A DNA stretch of 64,000 bases, taken from NCBI RefSeq assembly GCF_018283455.1, contig NZ_JAAMTH010000001.1, positions 2,771,501 through 2,835,500 on the forward strand, given 5' to 3'. A model generated the notes under the pieces. It did no database searches. It was not told the DNA's origin and saw only the letters and a list, made by a program, of their open reading frames with translations. This stretch comes from Planococcus sp. MSAK28401. GTDB lineage: Bacteria; Bacillota; Bacilli; Bacillales_A; Planococcaceae. The translations under genes were made by a program, and so were the position numbers. Positions 35,778-43,998 of this stretch are shown here, in pieces. Every line of letters starts with the position of its first letter. Position 1 is the first letter of the stretch.

Positions 35778-37190
35778 TCAGGAAACACCGATCATGACAG
35801 CAATCACAAGTGCGACAAGCGCAATCGCTAACCAAACGAGGACCAATTTCCAGACGAACTTCACCCATTTTTCATAAGGAATTCCAGCCACTGCTAAATA
35901 TCCCATTAAAGAAGCAGATGTCGGAATGATTGAATTGGTGATGCCGTCCCCGTATTGATACGCAAGAACCGCCACTTGGCGCTCGATTGCCAATAAATCC
36001 GATAAAGGCGTCATGATCGGCATCGTTGTCGCCGCCTGCCCGCTTCCGGAAGGGATGAAGAAATTGATGACGACTTGTGTAAAGAACATGCCGATGACAG
36101 TCAATGCATTCGGCAAACCGCTGATGACGCTCGATAAGCCATGGATCATCGTATCCATGATGACTCCCTGCTCCATGATGACCAAAATCGCACGGGCAAA
36201 GCCAACGATCAATGCACCGAAGACCACCAATTTCATGCCGTCGACGAACGCATCGAACATGCGGTTAACACCGAGATTTCCGACAAGCCCGGCTGCAAAA
36301 CCGATGATGACGAAGGACGCAGCAAGTTCAGTCAAATACCAGCCCCATTCGAACACTCCGTAGACATTGATGCCAAGCCCGACTGCAAGGAACACGAAAA
36401 CCATCCCGTGGCGCCAGTTGAACTCACCGAGAGCCTCAGCTTGATCTTTTGTCGACGATTTCTTTGCACGCTTCTCGATTTCGTAGATGATACTCTGCGT
36501 CGGATCTTTTTTGACTTTTGCCGCATAGCGCATGACGTACCAAATTGCAAAGCTCAGGAAGAAGATATACGCCCCGAAGCGGAAGCCGATGCCCGAGAAG
36601 ATTTGCAGCTCGGCAATGCCTTGTGCAATCCCGACAGTAAACGGATTGAGCATGCCCCCGATGAAGCCGGATGCTGCACCGAGCGATACCATCGCCGTCC
36701 CGGTCATGGCATCAAAACCGATGGCCCGTGCTACCGCAATTCCGATCGGCACGAAAATGATGACCTCTTCTGACATTCCGATTGTTGCCCCAAGGACTGA
36801 AAAGAGAATCATGATAATCGGGATGAGCCATTTTTCCCTTGCTTCCAGTTTATCGACCACTTTGGCGATTCCAGATTCGATCGCCCCTGTTGCGCGGATA
36901 ATCCCAAACGCGCCGCCTACCAAGAAGATGTAGAAGATGATATTCGACGCTTCAGACATCCCTGTAGGAATCGCTTTGAACAATTCAAAGAAGCCGACTG
37001 GGCTCTGTTCCACTTCTGCAAAGGAATTATCGATGACGACCGTGCGATTGTCCACTTCCTCCCGTTCGTATTGACCTGCTGGAATCAAATATGAGGCAAC
37101 CATCGCTGCAATCATGATCAAAAATAAAATCGCATATGTATGGGGAATCTTATCTCCGCCTTTATTAGCTTTTAGCGGTTTTGTTGTCAT
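35778..37190 (-). CDS. YfcC family transporter (ArcD/DcuC-like)
   Basis: Predicted secondary transporter of 470 aa with about 12 membrane segments. YfcC-family features are KIPHTYAILFLIMIAAMVAS at the start with the PAGQYER motif, GGAFGIIRATGAIESGI, GMSEEVIIFVPIGIAVARAI and NFFIPSGSGQAATTMPIMTP near residue 395, the last typical of the superfamily's transport core. Relatives exchange basic amino acids or carry short peptides and carboxylates. The start at 37190 follows AGGAGG and overlaps the upstream enolase-superfamily gene by four bases (ATGA), so they are cotranslated and probably share a substrate chain. Confidence 0.88.
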   Translation of the reverse strand: MTTKPLKANKGGDKIPHTYAILFLIMIAAMVASYLIPAGQYEREEVDNRTVVIDNSFAEVEQSPVGFFELFKAIPTGMSEASNIIFYIFLVGGAFGIIRATGAIESGIAKVVDKLEAREKWLIPIIMILFSVLGATIGMSEEVIIFVPIGIAVARAIGFDAMTGTAMVSLGAASGFIGGMLNPFTVGIAQGIAELQIFSGIGFRFGAYIFFLSFAIWYVMRYAAKVKKDPTQSIIYEIEKRAKKSSTKDQAEALGEFNWRHGMVFVFLAVGLGINVYGVFEWGWYLTELAASFVIIGFAAGLVGNLGVNRMFDAFVDGMKLVVFGALIVGFARAILVIMEQGVIMDTMIHGLSSVISGLPNALTVIGMFFTQVVINFFIPSGSGQAATTMPIMTPLSDLLAIERQVAVLAYQYGDGITNSIIPTSASLMGYLAVAGIPYEKWVKFVWKLVLVWLAIALVALVIAVMIGVS

Positions 37191-38311
37191 GCAGGATCGC
37201 CTCCTACTGTACAAGATGTGACCGTCAATTTTTTCAGCTGCTCCGGATCGACTTCAATGCCAAGCCCTGGCTTGCCGCTCAAGAGCACATGCGGATGCTC
37301 GTATTTCAAGTCGCCGATTTCTTCACTGAATAACAGCGGCCCTGTCAGTTCTGTGCTTTCGATATTGATCCGCGCCATCGCCGCGTGATATCCGGCACTT
37401 GAAGCGACCGATGATTCCACCATCGAACCGATCTGGCACAGCATGCCCGCCGCTTCTGCCGTTTTCGCCATTTGCACCGCATGGAAAATGCCGCCGCATT
37501 TCATCAATTTGATATTGATGACATCCGCTGCATCGAGACGGATGATTTCAAGCAAATCTTCCATCGACTGCACAGTTTCATCCGCCATGATCGGCACGGC
37601 TGTTTTCTGGCGGACTTCAGCCAAGCCCCGTATGTCGCCCATGCGGATCGGCTGCTCAACCCAGCTGAGTCCAGCCATTTCCAGCTGACGGATCGCCGAA
37701 ACGGCTGTCCCGACCGATTTCCATCCTTGATTGACGTCGACACGGATTGGCATTTCCGGGCCTACTTCGTTCCGTACCGCTAAAATACGTTCCACGTCCA
37801 ATTGTGCATTGCCTGCCCCGACTTTCAATTTCAACGATCCGTAACCCGCTTCTACGGCCTGTTTCGCTTTTTCTGCCATGATGTCAGGCGACTCGATGCT
37901 CAAGACGCGCGGATAAGACAAATGCTCTTTCGACTGCCCGCCAAGTAAATTATAGACCGGTTGTCCCGAAGCCTTTCCCATCAAGTCGTAACAAGCGATA
38001 TCGACCGCGGCTTTCGCTGCCGGATTGCCTGCCAAAATTCCGTTCATTTTATGATGGATTGCTTCAATATCGAATGGGTTCATGCCAATCACAGCCGGCA
38101 GGAACAATCCCTTCAGCACTTCGTAGCTCGCCGTAAAATACTCCCCCGTCACATGTTCATCAGGCACCGCTTCCCCGTAACCGACCAAGCCGTTATCCGT
38201 TTCCAGTTCAAGAATCAAAGACGGCATATCCGGATAGGTCGCATAGGAAATGATAAATGGTTCATGCAATGGAAAGCGCACTGCATGCAATCGTGCTTGA
38301 ATGATTTTCAT
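37187..38311 (-). CDS. enolase-superfamily enzyme, dipeptide-epimerase-like
   Basis: A 374-aa muconate-lactonizing-subgroup enzyme. The capping domain is N-terminal; the barrel carries the KxK acid/base motif (GSLKLKVG, near 165), metal ligands in RVDVNQGW, WVEQPI and MADETVQ, and the second catalytic lysine in VINIKLMKCGG near 268. It resembles L-Ala-D/L-Glu epimerases, but the DxD motif that binds the dipeptide ammonium group near residue 320 is replaced (STELTGPLLF where YkfB has DFDAPLML). The substrate is thus uncertain: a different dipeptide or an N-acyl amino acid. Operon with a YfcC transporter, divergent from an M20 amidohydrolase. Confidence 0.85.
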   Translation of the reverse strand: MKIIQARLHAVRFPLHEPFIISYATYPDMPSLILELETDNGLVGYGEAVPDEHVTGEYFTASYEVLKGLFLPAVIGMNPFDIEAIHHKMNGILAGNPAAKAAVDIACYDLMGKASGQPVYNLLGGQSKEHLSYPRVLSIESPDIMAEKAKQAVEAGYGSLKLKVGAGNAQLDVERILAVRNEVGPEMPIRVDVNQGWKSVGTAVSAIRQLEMAGLSWVEQPIRMGDIRGLAEVRQKTAVPIMADETVQSMEDLLEIIRLDAADVINIKLMKCGGIFHAVQMAKTAEAAGMLCQIGSMVESSVASSAGYHAAMARINIESTELTGPLLFSEEIGDLKYEHPHVLLSGKPGLGIEVDPEQLKKLTVTSCTVGGDPA

Positions 38312-38381
38312 AATGAAGCCTCCAATTGTAAGTAGTCCTGTATGATTATACTATAAAAACTTTTGCAATAGCGTAATAATT

Positions 38382-38410
38382 TTGATGCTTCCTGGGATAC
38401 GGCGTATAAT
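38382..38410 (+). promoter_or_regulatory. promoter of the M20 amidohydrolase gene
   Basis: TTGATG (38382-38387), 17-base spacer, TATAAT (38405-38410), ending 49 bases before the ATG at 38460. It matches the sigma-A consensus well. A divergent TATAAT on the minus strand serves the enolase-superfamily gene but I could not place its -35 box. Confidence 0.75.
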
Positions 38411-38459
38411 GACGTCAGTAGATGTTTAAAACTTTTGTAGGATAAAGGAGTTATTGTTG

Positions 38460-39659
38460 ATGAACTTATTAAAACAAACCGATAGCCTGATTGATTCCTT
38501 GCAAGAGGAAATGGTGGACATCCGCCGCCATCTCCATATGCACCCGGAACTGTCCCATCAGGAAGTGGAAACCCCTGCTTACATTGCAGAGCGACTGAAA
38601 GAAATCGGAGTCGAAGTGCGCCGGGGTGTTGGCGGTCGCGGAGTCGTCGGAACGATCCGAGGCGGCAAACCCGGCAAAACGATCGCTTTCCGCGCTGACT
38701 TTGACGCGCTTCCAATCGACGATCAAAAAGAGGTTTCTTATAAATCGACGATTCCAGGCGTCATGCACGCTTGCGGTCACGATGGCCACACTGCTGGCCT
38801 TCTCGGCTTTGCGAAAGCGATGATGGCGATCAAGGAAGACCTGCCTGGAACGATTGTGCTGATCCATCAATTCGGCGAAGAGCTGTCGCCGGGCGGGGCA
38901 CGCGCGATGATCGAAGACGGCTGTCTCGATGGCGTCGACCTGGTGTTCGGCGCTCATCTCCAGAGCAAAATGGAATCCGGCAAGGTTTACCTTCGCGATG
39001 GTTACCTGCAAGCTTCTGAAGATGCCATCAAAATCAATGTCTTTGGCTCTGGAACCCATGGCGCGGAACCGCATACCGGCATCGACCCCATTCTTGCTGC
39101 GAGCCATATTATGGTCGCCCTGCAATCGATTGTCAGCCGAAATGCCGATCCGTTGAAAGAACTCGTCGTGTCGATCGGCAAATTTCATGCCGGAGACGCT
39201 GACAATGTCATCCCGAGCAAAGCCGTCATGGAAGGCACAATTCGCGTGTTCGACCCGGAACTGCGCAAGCTCGCCAGCGAACGTGTGCGTTCAATCGCAG
39301 AAAACGTCGCCGCTGCGATGGGCGCGCGTGCTGAAGTGATTGTCGAGACCGGTTACGATTCACTTTGGAACCACCCCGAAGCGGCAGAAATCGTCCGTAC
39401 TTCCGCACGCCCCGTCGTCGGTGAAGACAACGTCATCGATATTGCCCCCATCATGCCGGTCGAGGATTTTTCTTATTATACACAAGCAAAACCTGGCGCT
39501 TTCTTTTTCATCGGCGCAAAAATGACTGACGAAACGCTCGCCTACCCGCATCATCACGAAAACTTTGATTTCAATGAAGACGCGATGAACACGACAGCGA
39601 AAGTGTTCGCTTCCATCTATTTCAACGCCCAGCAAGCAGAAAGCGATTCTGCCGAATAA
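38460..39659 (+). CDS. M20 family amidohydrolase (N-acyl-amino-acid hydrolase type)
   Basis: Zinc-dependent M20D amidohydrolase of 399 aa, similar to N-acyl-L-amino-acid amidohydrolases and hippurate hydrolases. Motifs: RRHLHMHPELSHQE near the N-terminus, AFRADFDALPI, the metal-binding HACGHDGHTAGLLG near 100, GEELSPGGARAMIEDG near 145, and the dimerisation-domain AAIGA-like GAEPHTGIDPI with the conserved His. The ATG at 38460 follows AAAGGAG. It is divergent from the YfcC/enolase-superfamily operon; together these suggest uptake, epimerisation and hydrolysis of acylated or peptidic amino acids. Confidence 0.9.
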   Translation: MNLLKQTDSLIDSLQEEMVDIRRHLHMHPELSHQEVETPAYIAERLKEIGVEVRRGVGGRGVVGTIRGGKPGKTIAFRADFDALPIDDQKEVSYKSTIPGVMHACGHDGHTAGLLGFAKAMMAIKEDLPGTIVLIHQFGEELSPGGARAMIEDGCLDGVDLVFGAHLQSKMESGKVYLRDGYLQASEDAIKINVFGSGTHGAEPHTGIDPILAASHIMVALQSIVSRNADPLKELVVSIGKFHAGDADNVIPSKAVMEGTIRVFDPELRKLASERVRSIAENVAAAMGARAEVIVETGYDSLWNHPEAAEIVRTSARPVVGEDNVIDIAPIMPVEDFSYYTQAKPGAFFFIGAKMTDETLAYPHHHENFDFNEDAMNTTAKVFASIYFNAQQAESDSAE

Positions 39660-39665
39660 TAAAGT

Positions 39666-39702
39666 ATATCCCCCTTCATGAACGCTGGAGGGGTATTTTA
39701 TT
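39666..39702 (+). terminator. weak terminator after M20 gene
   Basis: ATATCCCCC and GGGGTATTTTATT form an imperfect hairpin with a long loop. Confidence 0.5.
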
Positions 39703-39790
39703 GTAAGCTAACCGAAACCAGGTATGTGCGAGCTAAGGGGAAAGTGAGCGAGATAGATTGTCCATTGTTTGTTGTTTCATCTTTTGGTAA

Positions 39791-39966
39791 GCGCCTCCCG
39801 CTTTGGGCTGGCCTCCCGCAATGAGCCAAGAAGAGCACTTGTCTCATTGCTTCGGCTCGCCCGTGAGCGCGGTTCGGCTAATAGATTTCAATGGATTTTT
39901 TGAGTGATGCAGTATCTCTTTTTTACATGTTCATCCGCTGTTGGATGACGCTTATTTAAACTTGTG
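39791..39966 (+). repeat. repeat C1
   Basis: Family C unit with the core hairpin at 39818-39850: GCAATGAG/CTCATTGC outside and CAAG/CTTG inside. The flank CGGCTCGCCCGTGAGCGCGG and the tail ATTTCAATGGA are shared with C2. The unit continues to a GACGCTTATTTAAACT end that is also seen in C2 and, more diverged, at 57.9 kb. Confidence 0.82.
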
Positions 39967-40007
39967 AGTGAGACGAATGGTTTGTCGATCTTAACATCAC
40001 GAAGCAG

Positions 40008-40178
40008 CCGCCTCCCGCTTTGGGCATTCCTCCCGCAATGAGCCAAGAAGAACGCTTGTCTCATTGCTTCGGCTCGCCCGTGAGCGCGGTTCGGCTAATA
40101 GATTTCAATGGATGTTGCGTGCGAGAAAGTATCGCTGTCGGTCGGGTGCATTCGTTGGTGGAGACGCTTAGTTGAACT
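40008..40178 (+). repeat. repeat C2
   Basis: Direct repeat of C1, about 217 bases further on. The core hairpin (40035-40067) is the same stem with a slightly different loop (AAGAACG for AAGAGCA), and the tail GACGCTTAGTTGAACT aligns with that of C1. Confidence 0.82.
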
Positions 40179-40307
40179 CGATAGTAATAAAGATGCTTCA
40201 TTGACTATTCTTCTTGTAATTATGAAGCTTTCCAAAGCTGTTTGTGCTTACTTCAAAATATAATGAATTTCATTTCCTCTCTAAAACTAGAGATGGAGCG
40301 GAAAGGG

Positions 40308-40444
40308 GCGAATGGATGGCGAGGGGAAGCCGAGTCCATTCATTTGCGACGCATCTGCGCAGCATATATTTTTTTGCGATGCCCGAACATAGTGAGGGTT
40401 GAGCAGATGTGGGAGCAACGGTTCTTCTACGATGCTTGAATCCA
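40308..40444 (+). repeat. repeat D1
   Basis: Family D unit: stem GAATGGA (40310-40316) with TCCATTC (40335-40341), then CCC-GAACATAGTGA-GGG (40382-40398), then a shared 3' part reading GAGCAACGG...ACGAT...TGAATCCAG. It aligns with D2 at 58.16 kb but has an additional 30 bases in the middle. Confidence 0.72.
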
Positions 40445-40510
40445 GAGAAACTAGGGCCCATAGAACTGAAAGCTAGCAAAGGAAGTGGCTCAATGCGAGC
40501 CCTTACTCGG

Positions 40511-40570
40511 GCAGCTGAAAACGCGACGTCCTGTCGTATCAGCTGCATGACCTGCATCCTGCAGTCCCCA
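40511..40570 (-). repeat. repeat B3 (reverse orientation)
   Basis: On the minus strand, CTGC-AGGAT-GCAG is followed by a second hairpin with outer stem GCAGCTGA/TCAGCTGC and inner CGAC-AGGAC-GTCG. The order, loops and spacing equal B1 and B2, though primary sequence has drifted strongly. Confidence 0.7.
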
Positions 40571-40629
40571 AGCGTCCTCCCTGGAGCGAAATCCCCACCA
40601 CTCATTATTCCTATCCAAAAACGCAAAGA

Positions 40630-40664
40630 AAAAACCCGCACAACTCAATGAGCTGTGCGGGTTT
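40630..40664 (-). terminator. kbl terminator
   Basis: AAACCCGCACA-GCT and TGTGCGGGTTT pair; on the minus strand the stem is followed by TTTTTTC. Confidence 0.87.
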
Positions 40665-40668
40665 CGAC

Positions 40669-41859
40669 TTACTTGATGACATTCAGTTCTTTGCCGACTT
40701 TTGCGTAGATTTCAATCGCTTCGTCAAGCATTTCTTTCGTATGTGCCGCTGTTGGCATGTTGCGAACACGGCCAGTGCCGCGTGGAACCGTCGGGAAGAC
40801 GATTGATTTCGCGTAGACGCCTTCTTCGAACAAGCGTTTCGAGAACTGCTGTGTCAATTTCTCGTCGCCGATGATGCATGGTGTGATCGGTGTTGCGGAA
40901 TCGCCGATATCGAAGCCAAGCTCTTTCAAGCCTTTCTTCAAATAATCACCGTTGTCCCAAAGCTTGTCGTGAAGTTCTGTCGAATCGATGATCTTTTGGA
41001 CCGCGGCCGTCGTCGCTGCGACGTCTCCTGGTGTTACTGCTGTCGAGAACAAGAACGGGCGGGAGCGTACGCGCAGCCAGTCAATCAATTGCTTCTTGCC
41101 GGCTACATAGCCGCCGACAACGCCGACTGCTTTCGAGAGTGTCCCCATCTGCATATCAACTTCTTTTTCCAATCCGAAATGCTTCACAGTACCTTTCCCT
41201 TTGCCAGTAACGCCTGAACCGTGCGCGTCATCGACGTAAGTGATCAAATCGAATTCTTTTGCGATTTCCACGATTTCCGGAAGCTTCGCGATATCACCGT
41301 CCATCGAGAAGACGCCGTCTGTGATGACCATTACTTTATTGTATTGGCCGGATTCTGTTGCTTCTTTCGCTTTCGCGCGAAGATCTTCCATATCAGAGTG
41401 TTTGAACGCGATGATTTTCGCTTTCGACAAGCGGCAGCCGTCGATGATCGATGCATGGTTCAATTGATCGGACAGGATCGCATCGTTTTTGTCCATAACC
41501 GCAGAAATCGCTGCCATATTGCAATTGAAGCCGGATTGGAATGAAATCGCCGCTTCTGTTCCTTTGAACTCGGCCAATTTTTCTTCCAATTGCACGTGAA
41601 GATCAAGCGTTCCGTTGATGGTACGGACAGCGCCTGCGCCGACTCCGTATTTTTTGATCGCTTCGATCGCTACTTTCTTCAAGCCTTCATCTGTTGCAAG
41701 CCCCAAATAGTTGTTTGATGACAAGTTGATCAGGTCCTTGCCGCCGATTTTAATAATCGCTCCGTTCGGGCCTTCTACCGGATCGATTTCATTGTATAGG
41801 CCTTGGTCTTTCAATTCTGTTAAGTTTTCTTCCAAAAACGCATCTAATTTTTTCGACAC
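40669..41859 (-). CDS. kbl: glycine C-acetyltransferase (2-amino-3-ketobutyrate CoA ligase)
   Basis: PLP enzyme of the alpha-oxoamine synthase family, 396 aa, that cleaves 2-amino-3-ketobutyrate with CoA into glycine and acetyl-CoA. Motifs: [45 protein letters not shown] and the PLP lysine in [17 protein letters not shown]. The GTG at 41859 follows GGAAGAGG and gives the family length; the frame extends 15 codons upstream without similarity. It works with the threonine dehydrogenase encoded at 32258-33202. BioF is a relative, but RTINGT and the [17 protein letters not shown] end favour Kbl. Confidence 0.93.
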   Translation of the reverse strand: MSKKLDAFLEENLTELKDQGLYNEIDPVEGPNGAIIKIGGKDLINLSSNNYLGLATDEGLKKVAIEAIKKYGVGAGAVRTINGTLDLHVQLEEKLAEFKGTEAAISFQSGFNCNMAAISAVMDKNDAILSDQLNHASIIDGCRLSKAKIIAFKHSDMEDLRAKAKEATESGQYNKVMVITDGVFSMDGDIAKLPEIVEIAKEFDLITYVDDAHGSGVTGKGKGTVKHFGLEKEVDMQMGTLSKAVGVVGGYVAGKKQLIDWLRVRSRPFLFSTAVTPGDVAATTAAVQKIIDSTELHDKLWDNGDYLKKGLKELGFDIGDSATPITPCIIGDEKLTQQFSKRLFEEGVYAKSIVFPTVPRGTGRVRNMPTAAHTKEMLDEAIEIYAKVGKELNVIK

Positions 41860-41954
41860 AGTCCTCTTCCTTTCAAAAAACAAATTCTGACTCCATCTTA
41901 TCACACCGGGATTTTTTCCAAAAGAAAAAGCAGGCCTCAGACGGCTGCTCCTCT

Positions 41955-43397
41955 TTATGCTAATTCAGATGCAGTTTTCATTTCTTTTTGGAATCGGTAG
42001 TAATAGACGGCTCCTAACAGCAAAATCATCCCCGATAAAATAGCTGCAAGAATCCATAATGCTTGTTCAAACGGAACATTTCCTTCAAAGCCGAAGATCG
42101 ACTCCCTCAAGGCTTTGATCGCATAAGTCATTGGGGAATACGGGTGGACAGCTTGGAAAAAGCCATTCGTCAATTGAATAGGAAACGTTCCTTCACTGGC
42201 ACCAAGCTGCAACACCAACAGCAAGATCCCGAGGAAATTCCCTACTTTATCGAATGCAGCGACCAAAAAAGACAAGATGAGCATCCATGTGTTCGAGATC
42301 ACAAAAAGAATCAGCAGGAAAGACCCTATATTTTCAACCGGAATATCCAGGACTTTCAAGATAAACACTGCCAATAGAGCCGCTTGGAACGTTCCTTGCG
42401 CCAAGATGACCGACAGCTTACTGCCCCACCAACTAAGCAGTGTGGTCGATTCCTGGTCGCGTGTCCGGAAAGGATAAATGGTGGAAAAAGCGATCGCCCC
42501 GACATACAAACTGAGCGCAATGATATAAGGAGCAAAACTTTGGCCATAGTTTTCGACTTCCGTGACCATTTCTTTATTGACCGTCACGGGTTCACTGACG
42601 ATTTGCGCATTTGCCGTTTCAAAAGCGTAAGCTGAAATTTCTTCCGACGCTGCGGACAACTCTTCACTCAAACTCGCTGATCCACTTCCCAATTCATCGA
42701 TTCCTTGGCTTATCTGCTTGTTGCCTTCTGTCAATTTGGCCAGCTCTGCAGCGAGCGGTGAGGGCGATTGGCCGGCAAGGGTTTCCATGCCATCTCCTAC
42801 TTGCCCTGCCGATTCTGCAAGCTGCTCCGCCCCGTCCGCTAACTCCCCTGCCCCGGATGAGGCTTCTTTATAGCCGTCATTCATGTCGTTTACCGTTTCA
42901 AATACTTTTTCGGTATATAATTCCCGGACTTCGGATGCCACTGCCGTTTCCACAGCCAAAATACTTTGATCGGCAATTGATTTTCCGGAATAGCTATAGC
43001 CTGGATTGGTCTCCACATTCAAAGCCATTTCTCTCGGCTCTTCCGTCAAAAGCGAGGATGCATTACTCGAAAAGTCCTTGGGCAATGTAATGGAAGCATA
43101 GTAATCCCCTTTGACCACGCCTGCATGTGCTTCATCACTTCCGACGAAATGCCATTCAAAATCTTCATTGCCCTTTAGCTCGTCCACAATCTCTTCACCG
43201 ATTCGAATGCTTTCTCCTTCCAGTTCAGCTGCTTGGTCTTCATTGACCACCGCAACCGGAAGATCCTCCGTTTTTCCATATGGATCCCACATAGAGGTCA
43301 AGAACGAAGCGCTGTAGATAACCGGCAAAAACATAACAGCGATTAATGAGATAATCAGCATTTTTTTCGAGAAAACCGTTTTCAGTTCATGAATCAT
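41955..43397 (-). CDS. yhgE: YhgE/Pip-type ABC-2 membrane protein
   Basis: A 480-aa protein with the YhgE/Pip layout: one N-terminal membrane helix ([18 protein letters not shown]), then the [17 protein letters not shown] motif, a large extracellular region with heptad-like Ser/Gly/Ala repeats ([20 protein letters not shown]), and five C-terminal membrane segments of the ABC-2 permease type. Family members include phage-infection protein Pip and type-VII-secretion-linked or drug-efflux proteins. It overlaps the marR gene by four bases, so the regulator very likely controls it. No ATPase is encoded nearby. It is shorter than B. subtilis YhgE (about 775 aa). Confidence 0.87.
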   Translation of the reverse strand: MIHELKTVFSKKMLIISLIAVMFLPVIYSASFLTSMWDPYGKTEDLPVAVVNEDQAAELEGESIRIGEEIVDELKGNEDFEWHFVGSDEAHAGVVKGDYYASITLPKDFSSNASSLLTEEPREMALNVETNPGYSYSGKSIADQSILAVETAVASEVRELYTEKVFETVNDMNDGYKEASSGAGELADGAEQLAESAGQVGDGMETLAGQSPSPLAAELAKLTEGNKQISQGIDELGSGSASLSEELSAASEEISAYAFETANAQIVSEPVTVNKEMVTEVENYGQSFAPYIIALSLYVGAIAFSTIYPFRTRDQESTTLLSWWGSKLSVILAQGTFQAALLAVFILKVLDIPVENIGSFLLILFVISNTWMLILSFLVAAFDKVGNFLGILLLVLQLGASEGTFPIQLTNGFFQAVHPYSPMTYAIKALRESIFGFEGNVPFEQALWILAAILSGMILLLGAVYYYRFQKEMKTASELA

Positions 43398-43852
43398 TGT
43401 TTGTCGCCATCCTTTTCCATTTTCAAGCAATTGACGATTTCATCCAATTGGCTAGTGAACTTTATGATTTCATCGCCTGTAAAGCGTTCACCCAGCAAAT
43501 CATTTAGATTTTCAAAAATGACTGTCTCGCTTATCACCAATAGTTCCGCTCCCTTTTGAGTAATTGAAATGGCTTTTTTCCGTAAATCCTGATTGGTCAA
43601 GATGGCAATTAAGCCATCTTGCTCCAATTTCCTGATTCGGTTGGAGATGGCTGTTTTAAAGACCCCTTGAATATCCGCGATTTCACTTTGGGAAATGGCT
43701 GGATTTTTTTTGATGATCCGCAAAGTCTGCAATTGTTGTGGAGAATAGGCTTTTAACTCTTCATGATTAGCGAATACATCCGCTACATAGACATTCACTT
43801 CCAAAATAGCTTCACTGAATTTCGAGTAAGCCGTGAATAATTCCTGAGACAT
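43394..43852 (-). CDS. MarR family transcriptional regulator
   Basis: A 152-aa winged-helix regulator. The DNA-binding part is visible as YSPQQLQTLRIIKKNP, QSEIADIQGVFKTAISNRIR (recognition helix) and the wing GLIAILTNQDLRKKAISITQ; N- and C-terminal helices form the dimer interface. It is first in an operon with the YhgE-like gene and sits under a promoter covered by a perfect inverted repeat, so autoregulation with derepression by a small ligand or membrane-active compound is likely. The inducer is unknown. Confidence 0.92.
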   Translation of the reverse strand: MSQELFTAYSKFSEAILEVNVYVADVFANHEELKAYSPQQLQTLRIIKKNPAISQSEIADIQGVFKTAISNRIRKLEQDGLIAILTNQDLRKKAISITQKGAELLVISETVIFENLNDLLGERFTGDEIIKFTSQLDEIVNCLKMEKDGDKQ

Positions 43853-43877
43853 TAGTATACCCCCTGTACTTCTTTTT

Positions 43878-43910
43878 TATATAGTACACCTACTGTACTA
43901 TATATTCAAG
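43878..43910 (-). promoter_or_regulatory. marR-yhgE promoter with perfect operator palindrome
   Basis: TATATAGTACA (43878-43888), five bases, TGTACTATATA (43894-43904) form a perfect 11-base inverted repeat 26 bases before the marR start. Minus-strand TTGAAT, 17 bases and TACTAT lie across it, so a bound MarR dimer would block RNA polymerase. Confidence 0.8.
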
Positions 43911-43960
43911 CATGTACTACGAATTTTGCTATCCTGGTGGAGGCAACTGAAAATTACAGC

Positions 43961-43991
43961 AAAAAAAAGAGCGGGCAGCTGCCCGCTCTTT
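43961..43991 (-). terminator. terminator after metalloprotease gene
   Basis: AAGAGCGGGCAG-CTGCCCGCTCTT is a perfect palindrome followed on the minus strand by TTTTTTTT. Confidence 0.92.
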
Positions 43992-43998
43992 CCATTAC

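Larger units (their letters stand above)
39660..40668. other. 1-kb gene-free repeat nest between convergent genes
   Basis: The interval between the M20 gene (plus) and kbl (minus) has no credible coding frame. It holds two tandem family-C units, one D unit and one B unit, listed separately, and ends in the kbl terminator. Confidence 0.7.

Noticed and set aside
39791-40178. A CRISPR-like array
   Set aside because: The repeated units are long, only two in tandem, diverged, and the intervening sequence is also repeated rather than unique spacers. No cas gene is present.
40242-40439. A 65-codon open frame in the repeat nest before kbl
   Set aside because: It coincides with repeat D1 and its flank, and the relative at 58.16 kb does not keep the frame.
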